64,000 nucleotides of DNA, from NCBI GenBank assembly GCA_949752745.1, contig CATKHT010000062.1, positions 21,028 through 85,027 on the forward strand, in the 5' to 3' direction. The stretch is from Protula sp. h YS-2021. Taxonomy: Eukaryota > Annelida > Polychaeta > Sabellida > Serpulidae. The position numbers and the translations under genes were made by a program. Below the pieces are notes generated by a model. That model saw only the letters and a program-made list of their open reading frames with translations. It had not been told where the DNA came from and ran no database searches. This document shows positions 39,326 to 49,605 of this stretch, piece by piece; position 1 is the stretch's first letter; every line of letters starts with the position of its first letter.

Positions 39326-39559
39326 ATGCCGTCTGTAGAAAGGCTTCGAACCGGTTATCACTTTGAGTGCGGATGTAAAGTTTATAGAATAGGGAATCGG
39401 TTCTATTACGACTCGTTGGTTTGTGGGGAAGGTCATTCGGGGTTAGAGGAAGAGCATTTCAGAGAATTCCACTGTTCTAAACAAGGTCGCGTCCCTGATT
39501 GGGTTAGATTGATAGCCGCGTGTCAGTGGGGTAGTCCGTTGGATTCCGAATACGCTTAG
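39326..39559 (+). CDS. Small Cys-rich leader ORF before gag
   Basis: A 77-codon frame from ATG 39326 to TAG, ending 32 nt before gag. It has FECGCKVYRIG, SLVCGEGH and FHCSKQG, so C, C, C, H, H, C positions that could bind zinc. Gypsy-type elements do not usually carry a gene here. It could be an accessory protein, a translation-controlling upstream ORF, or chance; the regular residue composition speaks for coding. Confidence 0.45.
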   Translation: MPSVERLRTGYHFECGCKVYRIGNRFYYDSLVCGEGHSGLEEEHFREFHCSKQGRVPDWVRLIAACQWGSPLDSEYA

Positions 39560-39590
39560 TGGTAGTGATAAGCTAAAAAAAAAAAAAAAA

Positions 39591-40595
39591 ATGGCCGAAG
39601 CGGGTCAACAGCAGCCCCCTCAACAGGATGTACCCATTCAAGCCCTACAACATTCCTTCCGGCAGCTTCAAATGGAGCTGCGAGCGGGACGTTTAGGCAA
39701 ACGCGTATGTGATTTTAACGGGGACGGCGGACGCCGTTTTCGTGAGTGGCTTAACGACATCGAACGCGTTGCCCAGGCGGTAAATGCTGACGACGGAACG
39801 ATTAAGGCCCTCTGTTTCGAATCCCTTAAGGGCCCTGCGGCTGATCACCTCTCGCGCACCCTTCGTAATAACCCCCACATCAACTGGCAACAGCTCCGAC
39901 AAACGCTGGTGGCACAGTACAGTGATATCAGTGACGCCCATATCGCTCTTCAAAAACTACGGCGCATGAAGCAGAAAAAGGGCGAGGCGATTCAGTCTTT
40001 CGCGGAACGCATTAGGAGCCTTTCCGAGGAGGCTTACCCTAATGTAGACCGGAACCAGCCCTTGGTTCAGAACTCCTTGATCGAGGCCCTTATCGATGGG
40101 GTCTGTGATGACTCCATTGCCAGAAGGTTGATCCGCAATAGACCCCAGCAGTTCGACGCGGCCGTACAACTGGCAACGCGCGAGCAACAAGCGGGGAAGC
40201 ACTTCTCCCTGCGTCGTGGCACTGAGGAGCCTATGGATGTGGACGCCGTTAGCGGTCAAAACCGGGCCCAGGCCCAAATGACTCAACAGTTCAACGAAAA
40301 GCTTGACAGGCTTTGTACCTGTCTCGAAGGAGTTATTATGTCCCCACCGGTCAAGGAGCCGCCCAATGTGGTCGATAAATTAGATTTGTTGATCGCTAAA
40401 ATCGACCAGCGAAACACCAGCCAAGCCTCAGTACGAAAGTCTGACCGAACCAAGCCCCAACCGGACCAGCTCAATAAATGGACACCCGATGGGAAGCCCA
40501 TCTGTAACCACTGTAAGTTGGTTGGGCACGTTTTTAGGGACTGCAGGAAGCGAAAACGGGAGCAGCCCCCGAAGTTTTCCAAGCCGGGAAACTAA
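39591..40595 (+). CDS. gag: Gag polyprotein (Ty3/gypsy)
   Basis: A 334-aa protein whose ATG directly follows a run of sixteen A. The middle is the retrotransposon capsid domain (FREWLNDIERVAQ, LSRTLRNNP, LRRMKQKKGEAIQSFAERI). A CCHC knuckle lies near the end: CNHC-x4-H-x4-C (residues ~304-317), flanked by basic residues for RNA packaging. The pol frame is open over the last 58 nt of gag, so a -1 ribosomal frameshift could produce Gag-Pol. It forms the particle shell. Confidence 0.9.
   Translation: MAEAGQQQPPQQDVPIQALQHSFRQLQMELRAGRLGKRVCDFNGDGGRRFREWLNDIERVAQAVNADDGTIKALCFESLKGPAADHLSRTLRNNPHINWQQLRQTLVAQYSDISDAHIALQKLRRMKQKKGEAIQSFAERIRSLSEEAYPNVDRNQPLVQNSLIEALIDGVCDDSIARRLIRNRPQQFDAAVQLATREQQAGKHFSLRRGTEEPMDVDAVSGQNRAQAQMTQQFNEKLDRLCTCLEGVIMSPPVKEPPNVVDKLDLLIAKIDQRNTSQASVRKSDRTKPQPDQLNKWTPDGKPICNHCKLVGHVFRDCRKRKREQPPKFSKPGN
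40538..40595 (+). promoter_or_regulatory. gag-pol overlap, candidate -1 frameshift zone
   Basis: The pol frame has its last upstream stop (TAG) at 40535-40537 and is then open through the gag stop (TAA 40593-40595) into pol. Frame phases differ by -1. A GCGAAAACGGG stretch near 40550 is a possible slippery place. The first in-frame pol ATG is not until 40673, so internal initiation is the alternative. Confidence 0.5.
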
Positions 40596-40672
40596 GGGCA
40601 CCTAGCTCCGCAACGCAGAACTCGGCGCTGGGTGCATATGCTAGTTCTGCTGATGAATCACGGTGGGCAAAG

Positions 40673-43600
40673 ATGTGCCCCCTGCAGTTCGGGAAAACTG
40701 AAATTCTTGCCCTTTTGGACACAGGAGCTGATGTCTCTTTGGTCTCAGCAAAGCTCTTTAGAAGTCTCCCAAAACAATGTAAATCTGCAGTAGATCGAGA
40801 TCCGGGAGTCAGTCTTACTAGTGTCACGGGACAGGAATTGTCAGTTCTAGGGAAGTCAATTCTTAACTTCACTGTCGGTAAGAAGCATGTGTCTCACACT
40901 TTTGTCGTGGTGTCCCACATGCGGAAACCGGTGATTTTGGGAAGCGACTTCCTCACGCAGCACGACGTAAGATGGGACTTCCAGGAAAGAACCATCAGCG
41001 TCGGAACTTCAGTAGTCATGTTGAAAGACAAACGTGACGGAGCCGAGTCAATATCCCTAGTGCACACCACAGAGAATGTATTCCTCCCCTCGCGGTCTTC
41101 GGTGATGATTCCATGCCGCATGCCTCCTAGTGACAGAGGTCAGTACATATTGACCCCACTCGACAATAGTTCTCCCTTTGTTGATCAACCCGGGGTCCTA
41201 GCGCCTAATGTTTTGGTAGATACCACAAAAGGTAGCAAAATTGCCATGCTGATTAGGAACGACACCACACGTACCTTTCGGGTACGGTGTGGCCAGGCCA
41301 TTGCAATAGCAGAACGGGTACAGTGTCACGTTAACGAAATAAATTCAGTCGAACAACGCGATAGGGATCCAATGTCTGAAACCAAATCCTCCTTGAATTT
41401 TGATTTAGATCACATTCCCACTGCCGAACGTAGCCGTTTTCGCGAATTCCTCCTTAAAAATGGAGATCTTTTTGCCGAAAAGGACATAAATCTGGGAAAA
41501 ACCAATTTGGTCCAAATGTACATTGATACGAAAGAACACGCCCCAATAAAACAAAGGCCTTATCGAACCCCCTTTTCACAGCGCCCTCAGATCGAAAAGC
41601 AATTAGATGAAATGTTGGAAGCCAACATAATCCGGCCAAGCACGAGCCCTTGGGCAAGTCCCATAGTTATAGTACCCAAAAAGGATGGAAGTAAGCGCAT
41701 GTGCGTTGACTATCGTAAACTCAACAATATCACCCACAAAAATTCTTACCCTTTACCGGATATATCGGACATCCTTTCCTCCCTCAATAGCGCTAAAATA
41801 TTTACCTGTTTAGATTTGAAGAGCGGTTACTGGCAAATAAAAATGGCCGAAAGGGATCGCGAGAAAACAGCCTTTGTATGCCATCGCGGGCTGTTCGAAT
41901 TCAATGTTTTGCCATTCGGACTTTGCGCAGCTCCCCCGGTATTCCAGGAATTGATGAATCAGGTACTTGGGGATGCCCTGAATCGGTTCGCTTTCGCATA
42001 TTTGGATGATATCATCGTGTATTCGTCTAGCCTCGAGGAGCACATGGAACATGTCGATATCATTTTTCGAAAATTAAGGAAGGCGAATTTACGTTTGAAG
42101 CCTTCAAAATGTAACTTCGTAGTCAAGAAAGTAAGCTTCTTGGGCCATGTGATCTCGGAATCTGGTTTGGAACCGGACCCGGAGAAGGTCGAAGTTATTC
42201 GTAACTTGAGTCCACCCACGACAGTGCGTGGAGTTCGTTCCTTTGTGGGAATGGCGTCGTACTACCGTCGTTTTATTGAAAAATTCAGCGACCTGATACG
42301 ACCCCTAACCCAGCTCACGCGCAAACATGCACGGTTCCATTGGACCAAGGAATGCGAAGCGTCGTTCGAAGCCCTCAAAGAGGCTCTGTGTCGAGCGCCA
42401 GTGTTGGCCCATCCCAAATTGGACCAACCTTATAGGCTGTATACCGATGCCAGCCTGTACGCGGTTGGTGCAGTACTCAGTCAGGAGTTTCCTGAAGGTG
42501 AAAGGGTTGTCCAATACGTCTCAAAACAACTCTCACCGGGCCAACAGAAATGGGCTACCATCGAACGTGAAGCTTACGCGATCGTTTATGCCGTAAATAA
42601 ACTACGCCATTATTTACTAGGGACCAAATTTACCGTCTTCACAGATCACAAGCCATTGCGGTCATTGTTCACCTCGGAGATGCGGAATGCCCGAATCCAA
42701 CGGTGGGCAATTATGCTGAGCGAATATGGCTGTGACATCCAGTACAAGACCGGAAAAACTAATGTCCCGGCTGATATGTTATCTCGTATCACTAAACAAC
42801 CAGTAGATGACGAAATCTGGGTACTAGACACCTCCGATGATCATCGCTTATCAACAAAAGTTCCCTTCTCCGAATCTAATGATTCTGAGACCGAAACATC
42901 GGACGTGGAGGAGAAAGTACCCGTGTTAAATAGCAGAGACGATCTAAGAGAGGCACAAAGGAACGACAACGACCTAAAATTGATATTTGAAGCTTTGCAG
43001 GGCGAACAGCCACCAAATGACTACGTGGAAATTGACGGCCTGCTATACCACATAGCAGCGCCCACTAGAAGGGATGGTAACCGGCGTACGCAGTTGGTGA
43101 TCCCTTCTGGATTGACAAGGTGTGTCATCGAGCAATTTCATGACTCCGAATATGGAGGAGGTCATGTAAGCGCTACAAAAACTTATGAGAAAATTCGGAT
43201 GCGGTACTATTGGCCCAACATGTACCGTGACGTAGTCCAGTACGCCACAGATTGGTATATATGTCGAGCAAGGCGCCTGAAACGAGATCATGCGCCCATG
43301 CAGGACATGCCCGTACCGGATTACCCCTTCGAGATGATAGCCATTGACACTTGTGGACCCTACCCAGTAACAGACTCTGGGAACAGGTACATAGTCACAA
43401 TCATCGATCATTTAACATCTTGGCCTGAGGCTTTTGCAGTTCCCGCAAAAACTGCTGAAACGATGGCTTCCATCCTTCTCACGCATATCATCCCTCGACA
43501 CTCATGCCCGCGAATTCTACTCTCCGACCGGGGTACCGAGTTCGTGAATGGTGTCATAGCGGTGCTTACTGAGAAAATGAAGATTTGCCATGTCAAGACG

Positions 43601-44464
43601 TCGCCCTACAGGCCCCAAACGAATGGTAGGATCGAGCGATTCCATCGCTATATGAATGATGTGCTTGCCAAATATGTGCACGACGATCCTACACGTTGGG
43701 ACACTTACTTGCCTGCAATGCTGATGGCGTACCGAATGTCGGTCCACGAGTCCACGGGATTTACACCTTTCCTGATGCTCCATGGACGCGACCCGGTGCT
43801 GCCCATGGACACACTGCTCCAGCCAAAATTACGATATTTAGGCGATGACCATGTCCCCAATATCCTTCAGCGCCTACATCACGTCCATCTGGACGCGAAA
43901 GACAACCTGAAGGCAGCTCGTGAAAGGAACAAGGAACGCTTAAATAAGACGGCGGTCGAAAAGCAATTCGAGGCCGGGGATGCCGTGTTCTACTACGACA
44001 AATCCTCCGTCCCTGGCGAATCGACAAAATTAAAGCTTAAATGGCGACCGTTTTATCGTATCCTTGAGCAGAAATCTCCTGTTAACTATGTCATCAAACA
44101 TCAGCAAACCGGCAAGGTTAAAGTTGTCCACGTTGACTACCTGAAGCCAGCCAACCCCGAACAAGTTTGGGACAACAGCTGGTCGGACTATGGTACTTTT
44201 GAGTCCAACAAGGCTTCTGCACGGGACGAGGAGGAAGATATCCCGTCCACCTCTCGAAGACGACCCATGAGAGCCACCCGGCTCACAGCCCCACTGTATG
44301 CTGGCACACCTCCGCAAGATACTCGGGAGCGACCGGCGACCAAACGTTCCGCGCCAGCTCAGAGCGACCTGGGCGAAACGGGTGCCAAACGACGACCGGG
44401 TAACTTAAGCGATGATGAAGCCCTACATCCGCTGCGTCTAAAAGACGACCGGGATCCCCCTTGA
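40673..44464 (+). CDS. pol: Pol polyprotein: protease, RT, RNase H, integrase
   Basis: A 1,263-aa uninterrupted frame from the first ATG; translation may begin earlier by frameshift from gag. Aspartic protease: LLDTGADVSLV near the start. RT: VDYRKLN and the catalytic YLDD (41999-42010). RNase H: YTDASLYAVG, then FTDHKPL. Integrase: an HHCC-like zinc region (HDSEYGGGH, then WYICRARR, where the first Cys position is Trp), catalytic Asp in AIDTCGPY, Asp in LSDRGTEF and Glu in NGRIERFHR. A GPY/F-like C-terminal module follows (KWRPFYRILEQKSPVNY), then a disordered tail. It matures the particle, copies RNA to DNA and integrates it. Confidence 0.95.
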   Translation: MCPLQFGKTEILALLDTGADVSLVSAKLFRSLPKQCKSAVDRDPGVSLTSVTGQELSVLGKSILNFTVGKKHVSHTFVVVSHMRKPVILGSDFLTQHDVRWDFQERTISVGTSVVMLKDKRDGAESISLVHTTENVFLPSRSSVMIPCRMPPSDRGQYILTPLDNSSPFVDQPGVLAPNVLVDTTKGSKIAMLIRNDTTRTFRVRCGQAIAIAERVQCHVNEINSVEQRDRDPMSETKSSLNFDLDHIPTAERSRFREFLLKNGDLFAEKDINLGKTNLVQMYIDTKEHAPIKQRPYRTPFSQRPQIEKQLDEMLEANIIRPSTSPWASPIVIVPKKDGSKRMCVDYRKLNNITHKNSYPLPDISDILSSLNSAKIFTCLDLKSGYWQIKMAERDREKTAFVCHRGLFEFNVLPFGLCAAPPVFQELMNQVLGDALNRFAFAYLDDIIVYSSSLEEHMEHVDIIFRKLRKANLRLKPSKCNFVVKKVSFLGHVISESGLEPDPEKVEVIRNLSPPTTVRGVRSFVGMASYYRRFIEKFSDLIRPLTQLTRKHARFHWTKECEASFEALKEALCRAPVLAHPKLDQPYRLYTDASLYAVGAVLSQEFPEGERVVQYVSKQLSPGQQKWATIEREAYAIVYAVNKLRHYLLGTKFTVFTDHKPLRSLFTSEMRNARIQRWAIMLSEYGCDIQYKTGKTNVPADMLSRITKQPVDDEIWVLDTSDDHRLSTKVPFSESNDSETETSDVEEKVPVLNSRDDLREAQRNDNDLKLIFEALQGEQPPNDYVEIDGLLYHIAAPTRRDGNRRTQLVIPSGLTRCVIEQFHDSEYGGGHVSATKTYEKIRMRYYWPNMYRDVVQYATDWYICRARRLKRDHAPMQDMPVPDYPFEMIAIDTCGPYPVTDSGNRYIVTIIDHLTSWPEAFAVPAKTAETMASILLTHIIPRHSCPRILLSDRGTEFVNGVIAVLTEKMKICHVKTSPYRPQTNGRIERFHRYMNDVLAKYVHDDPTRWDTYLPAMLMAYRMSVHESTGFTPFLMLHGRDPVLPMDTLLQPKLRYLGDDHVPNILQRLHHVHLDAKDNLKAARERNKERLNKTAVEKQFEAGDAVFYYDKSSVPGESTKLKLKWRPFYRILEQKSPVNYVIKHQQTGKVKVVHVDYLKPANPEQVWDNSWSDYGTFESNKASARDEEEDIPSTSRRRPMRATRLTAPLYAGTPPQDTRERPATKRSAPAQSDLGETGAKRRPGNLSDDEALHPLRLKDDRDPP

Positions 44465-44705
44465 TTTGGGATGTAGTTGACAATGGAGTCAAGCGTCAGA
44501 AACTTGACTGCGCCTTTGTACAGACCGGCCAACCTTATCCAAACGTCACGGACGTGGATAAGACGAATATGAGCGACTTATCGCTACTGATACTGCAGTT
44601 GTTGAACCGTTTGGGTCTAATTGAGATCTAAACGCTACTGCCTACGCACGTACCTCACTGCACTAGGTATCAATGTACGAGGAACATGATACGTAATGTT
44701 ATTCG

Positions 44706-46748
44706 ATGTTTTGTAGAAAAATCCCTGGAAGTACGATGCTCCGAAAGATCCTACTCTTAGCACTTGTGCTATCCGACCGATCACAGGCTGAGTCAGGAAC
44801 TTTCTTCCTGTACGAGAATACTGCCTACGCATCATACAGTTCGTGGATAGTCACCTATTCGGTCGACATACGACCTTATCAGTTCCACCTCCAAAACCTC
44901 TTGCTGCAAACAAAAGAGTTTGCAAGTGCGGTTGAAATGTTAATAAATAACCAACCATCTGAGGAGTATATGAACAAGTCAGCCATTGATGCCACCAGAT
45001 CCATTCGAAGAAATGTTATTGACCTTATCTCTCAAGAATCAGCTCAGTTCCGGGAAGAATATCTAGCCGTCAGCAGCTTATTTGACGATGTTCTGTCCCT
45101 TGCGGTATTACCATCCTCTCGCCCGCGTAGATCAGTCATACCTATTGTTGGCAATTTGCTGTCTTCCTTATTTGGTGTGGCAACCGAAAGGAACGTACGA
45201 CGTTTACGCGACGCAATTGTGAGCTTCGGACACACGAACGAACAAGTTGTCCATGTTCTCTCCGAAAGTGTTACCTTGATAAATAAAACTAACGCCGAAT
45301 TGCAAGTAAACCGACAAGCCCTGTTAAAAATCACTAACGCTACTAACCGCCTACACGACGAACTCTATATGATGTACGATGAAATATCTATGGTGATTAT
45401 ACCCCAGATGACCTACATTCAGCTTATATCACGCCTCCACGCGATCTTTAACTTGGTTTCCTCGACGATGAGGCAAATTCACCTGACGTTTACCAACTTA
45501 GTGACGCAACTACAGTCCTCCGTCCAAGGACATCTATCACCCTCTCTGATAACTCCGTCTGAATTAGCTGCTGTCTTGAGAAAAATCCGGCAAAAATTAC
45601 CGCAGAGCATAAGACTACCTTATCCTCTGGATAAGGAAGGTCTAATAAAATACTATAAATTCCTCTCCCCAACTGTTTTACCAGCACGTAATAGCTTTCA
45701 TGTCATGATGGCAATTCCCCTTATGGATAAACAAGATGAGTACGAAATCTACCGAGCAGTGCAGGTCCCCGTACCAAATTCAGAACACCGACTTGGTGCT
45801 AAGTATGTCCTAGATTGCGACTATCTGGCCATTTCCCGCGATAAAATCCATTTTGCATACCTAAGCGCGGAAGAATTACCCCATTGTGCTAAAACCCCAA
45901 TTTGTAGGTTTAATTCTCCACTCTTCAAAGTTATCAACTATCCGGTATGTATTACATCGCTGTTCCTACGCGATGAAAAGCGAATCTCAGCCATATGTAA
46001 GAAAACCTTTGTTCCAATGACTAAAGCACCTTCCGTACAGCACCTCTCTGGCAGAAACTGGTTAATCTCAACCTTAGATCCTTTCGAGGTCGAGATTAAG
46101 TGCGAAAACACTGAAAAATCCACTAATAAGGTACTCATATCGAATGTCCACCTAATCGTTCTAGAGGATAACTGTCGATTGACGTCCCCTCTGTTTGACA
46201 TACCCTTACAAGTCTCTGGTTCAATCACGGCTGAGCAGCAAGTGAAATTTGGAGCCCAAATTGAGATAGCAAAATTGGCCCCAAATATTTGGAACTCCTC
46301 CAGTACGTTCCGTCTACCTTGGGATTCTATTGACTCCGACATGACTGCGCTGCGTAATGAGCTCTCAACTGTTGAAACCATCCCCGTGGAACATCTTCAC
46401 AGAATTCTTGAGCAATCCATTTACCACGGTAAAGAGTTCCGGGAACTCCGTTCCATGTATTCCCTTCCTGCTTGGAAGGAACGTCTGATTTTTGGTGGTA
46501 TCCTGGCGGCCCTGCTCCTGCCTGCCCTTTTGTTCGTAATATTGCGAAGACGTTGTCCACCATGGCGTCGACAACGGAGTCTGAAATTGATATGTGATGA
46601 ACACCCAACCTCCTTTACCAAGGTCAAATTCCATAACGTCCCAAAAGATATCGAGCAGGATCCGGTTAACATCGGCCCGGAAAGTTGTGGGCATCTCACA
46701 ATTACTGGGGATACGTGTAATCTTGGCAATAATGCGGAACGAGTGTAA
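44706..46748 (+). CDS. env: Env glycoprotein, errantivirus/F-type
   Basis: A 680-aa intact frame 241 bp after pol. A hydrophobic signal sequence follows Met11 (LRKILLLALVL). A furin site RPRR at residues 139-142 is followed by a fusion-peptide-like segment (SVIPIVGNLLSSLFGVAT) and a long heptad-type helix, as in baculovirus F and insect gypsy Env proteins. A transmembrane segment lies near residues 597-617 (GGILAALLLPALLFVIL) before a ~60-residue basic tail. Several N-x-S/T sites are present. In insect errantiviruses env is made from a spliced RNA; no splice sites were verified here. The role would be particle budding and cell entry. The break-free frame suggests recent function. Confidence 0.88.
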   Translation: MFCRKIPGSTMLRKILLLALVLSDRSQAESGTFFLYENTAYASYSSWIVTYSVDIRPYQFHLQNLLLQTKEFASAVEMLINNQPSEEYMNKSAIDATRSIRRNVIDLISQESAQFREEYLAVSSLFDDVLSLAVLPSSRPRRSVIPIVGNLLSSLFGVATERNVRRLRDAIVSFGHTNEQVVHVLSESVTLINKTNAELQVNRQALLKITNATNRLHDELYMMYDEISMVIIPQMTYIQLISRLHAIFNLVSSTMRQIHLTFTNLVTQLQSSVQGHLSPSLITPSELAAVLRKIRQKLPQSIRLPYPLDKEGLIKYYKFLSPTVLPARNSFHVMMAIPLMDKQDEYEIYRAVQVPVPNSEHRLGAKYVLDCDYLAISRDKIHFAYLSAEELPHCAKTPICRFNSPLFKVINYPVCITSLFLRDEKRISAICKKTFVPMTKAPSVQHLSGRNWLISTLDPFEVEIKCENTEKSTNKVLISNVHLIVLEDNCRLTSPLFDIPLQVSGSITAEQQVKFGAQIEIAKLAPNIWNSSSTFRLPWDSIDSDMTALRNELSTVETIPVEHLHRILEQSIYHGKEFRELRSMYSLPAWKERLIFGGILAALLLPALLFVILRRRCPPWRRQRSLKLICDEHPTSFTKVKFHNVPKDIEQDPVNIGPESCGHLTITGDTCNLGNNAERV

Positions 46749-47080
46749 ATTGACACTCTGGAATTTAGTGTGTTCGAACTACGAAACTCGAGTTTGTAAA
46801 TAAGTTTGTCAACATACATTAGTTTTAATACCTCTGAGGTGTTAGTCAATAATTATGATGTTATTTGATGTATTAGTTGGTAGTGTTTAATATATTACTG
46901 CTATGTGTTATCTGAACAGTGAATTGTATATTTTAAATGTTTATCAAGTGTTGCATCTGGAACCGATCACTCCAGATTCGACACCTATTAAAGTTCTTCG
47001 TATTCTGAGTTAAGTCATAATCTGAACACCATTGTAAGGTTAACTGAACGATTTAATCGTTGAGGATATAAATCTTTATT

Positions 47081-47093
47081 GGAAGGGGACGAA
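47081..47093 (+). other. Polypurine tract
   Basis: GGAAGGGGACGAA ends directly at the 3' LTR and would prime plus-strand DNA synthesis. Confidence 0.75.
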
Positions 47094-47911
47094 TGTAAAA
47101 TGGTGGTTCAGATTATTCCTGTATTTACGTTTTAGCTATTAATTGACAGTCGATTATCAGCACTTCCCAGGCCCTGTGAGTAAACCCCTGGACATGATAG
47201 TATTGTGATATAATAGGCCATAACCAAACACTAATGCGGGTAGTAAATTAGTATGTTTCCATGCCGTCTGGTGACCCTTCCTCCCTTGCCTCGTAAAAAG
47301 TAATTAAGCTGGAACTAATGTCTATTGATAAGTGAAAACTGCTATTAAGGGTATATCTATCTATGGGAAAGCAATCGATTCAGCCATCATAACTTCCCGA
47401 TCCGGCATTTGGCTGCCACATATATTCCGATATCCGTCATCTGGCTGTCTCGTATACTCCCATAAGAAAAGAGCTATGGCTTCTCGTAAAAGCCATAAAT
47501 CCGAACGAGGAAAAATGACGCAAAACCTCTAGATGCCTCCCGTCTAGGCACGATTTCCCCTCTCCCTATATAAGCGGTCACCCGGCGTGCGCCGGGAGAG
47601 TGTGGTTAAGACGAGTACTACAACACCTAGGACGTAGCGCAAACAAAGTCGTTCTCATTCACAAGTTTTGGACTTAGCGTTTACTTTTAAATAACGGGGC
47701 AGTAAACCTACTGCCAGCCTGGGAAATAAGCGAAGTACAAATAAAACCACTAAACGATTGTTAAACCATTATGTGCAGAATCATCACCAATAAATGTTAG
47801 CAGTAGTGAAACGCTGAAGTGACTTGTCATTGCCTTGGAACCGCCTCTCGGGAGCTACGTCCGACGCCCGTAGCGACGACGTCGCTACGTCATAATCTGA
47901 ACTCTGCTACA
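47094..47911 (+). repeat. 3' LTR
   Basis: 818 bp, by eye identical to the 5' LTR, followed by the CCTT duplication (47912-47915). Confidence 0.95.
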
Positions 47912-47915
47912 CCTT

Positions 47916-49605
47916 TTATCCGGTTGCTGTAGGTGTTATGTGTGTGTACGCAGTGAGAAAGCTTAAAAAAAGAGCTATTGTTGCCTGTATATACCGTGAT
48001 GGAGAGAGCTCTCTGGGTTAAAAATGGCGTCTCTTAAGGAAAAGAGTGCTCATTTCTTTTAATTGCTTCTACGGCAATCCATTAGTGAAGGTGTGGGGCG
48101 AGAAAGCCGAAAAAGACTGTTTCTTTGCCCTTCAGACGCCGTGGGGTGATGGAGAGAGAGAGAGACAAAAATTTAAAAAAAACATGACTGTCTGGGTGTC
48201 CGTGTGTCTGGGTGTCCGTGTCTGGGTGTCCGTGTGTCTTGGTGTCCGTTTGTTCGGTTGCCGTAGGTGTTATGTATGTGTACGCAGTGAGAAAGCTTAA
48301 AAAAAGAGCTGTTGTTGCCTGTATATACCGTAATGGGTAGATAGCTCTGGGTTAAAAATGGCGTCTCTTAAGACGGCGTTGCTCACGTTTAATTGCTTCT
48401 ACGGCAATCCATTAGTGAAGGTATGGGGTGAGAAAGCCGAAAAAAGAGTTGTTGTTGCCTGTATATGCATTGAGAGAGAGCTCTGGGTTGAAAATAGCGT
48501 CTCTTATTTAGGTCACTTCTAATTGATGCAACGGCAATCCATTAGTGAAGGTGTGTGGGTTTAGAGAGTGAGAAAGCCGAAAAAAGAGTTGTTGTTGCCT
48601 GTATATGCATTGAGAGAGAGCTCTGGGTTGAAAATAGCGTCTCTTATTTAGGTCACTTCTAATTGATGCAACGGCAATCCATTAGTGAAGGTGTGTGGGT
48701 TTAGAGAGTGAGAAAGCCGAAAAAAGAGTTGTTGTTGCCTGTATATGCATTGAGAGAGAGCTCTGGGTTGAAAATAGCGTCTCTTATTTAGGTCACTTCT
48801 AATTGATGCAACGGCAATCCATTAGTGAAGGTGTGTGGGTTTAGAGAGTGAGAAAGCCGAAAAAAGAGTTGTTGTTGCCTGTATATGCATTGAGAGAGAG
48901 CTCTGGGTTGAAAATAGCGTCTCTTATTTAGGTCACTTCTAATTGATGCAACGGCAATCCATTAGTGAAGGTGTGTGGGTTTAGAGAGTGAGAAAGCCGA
49001 AAAGACTGCTTGTTTGCCCCTCAGACGCCGTGGTGTGATGGAGAGAGAGAGAGACAAAAATTTTAAAAAAAAACATGACTGTCTTGGTGTCCGTGTGTCT
49101 GGGTGTCCGTGTCTGGGTGTCCATGTGTCTGGGTGTCCGTGTCTGGGTGTCCGTGTGTCTGGGTGTCCATTTGTTCGGTTGCCGTAGATGTTATGTGTGT
49201 ACGCAGTGAGAAAGCTTTAAAAAAAGAGTTCTTGTTGCCTGTTTATATCGTGATGGAGAGAGCTCTGGGTTAAAAATGGCGTCTCTTAAGGAAAAGAGTG
49301 CTCATTTCCTTTAACTGCTGCTACGACAATCCATTAGTGAAGGTGTGTGGGTTTAGAGAGTGAGAAAGCCGAAAACACTGCTTGTTTGCCCCTCAGACGC
49401 CGTGTGGAGAGAGAGGCAAAAAACAAAAAAAAAAAAAAAAAAAAGACTGTCCGTTTGTCCGAGTGTCCATTTGTCCGGGTAGACCGTTTGTCCGGGTGTC
49501 CGTTTGTCCGACTGACCCGTTACCAGTCTGGTCTGCTGTGTGTTTGGAGTGAGAAAGCTGAAAAAAAAGAGTGGCCATTGCTTGTATACATACAGTGGCA
49601 TGCGG
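47916..49605. repeat. Tandem-repeat arm of the Polinton, right of the gypsy insertion
   Basis: Continuation of the repeat arm. Between about 48470 and 48990 four near-perfect 140-bp units follow each other (CTCTGGGTTG at 48481, 48621, 48761 and 48901). Two blocks of GGGTGTCCGTGTCTGGGTGTC-type minisatellite follow (48187-48260, 49080-49175), then similar shorter units to 49600. No gene supported. Confidence 0.85.

Larger units (their letters stand above)
38029..47911 (+). mobile_element. Ty3/gypsy element with env (errantivirus-like), apparently intact
   Basis: A 9,883-bp element with two 818-bp LTRs that look identical throughout, TG...CA ends, a 4-bp duplication, a primer-binding site, a polypurine tract and three long uninterrupted genes: gag, pol and env. 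Pol order is protease, RT, RNase H, integrase, as in Ty3/gypsy. The env has the furin-site-plus-fusion-peptide layout of insect errantivirus envelopes. It lies inside the repeat arm of the Polinton and is therefore younger than the Polinton insertion. Confidence 0.93.

Noticed and set aside
39574..39591. A-run before gag as a processed-pseudogene poly(A) tail
   Set aside because: It sits inside an intact LTR element between leader and gag, so it is part of the element's leader.
48470..48995. Possible CRISPR-like array
   Set aside because: The 140-bp units are directly contiguous without unique spacers, and the setting is an animal genome.
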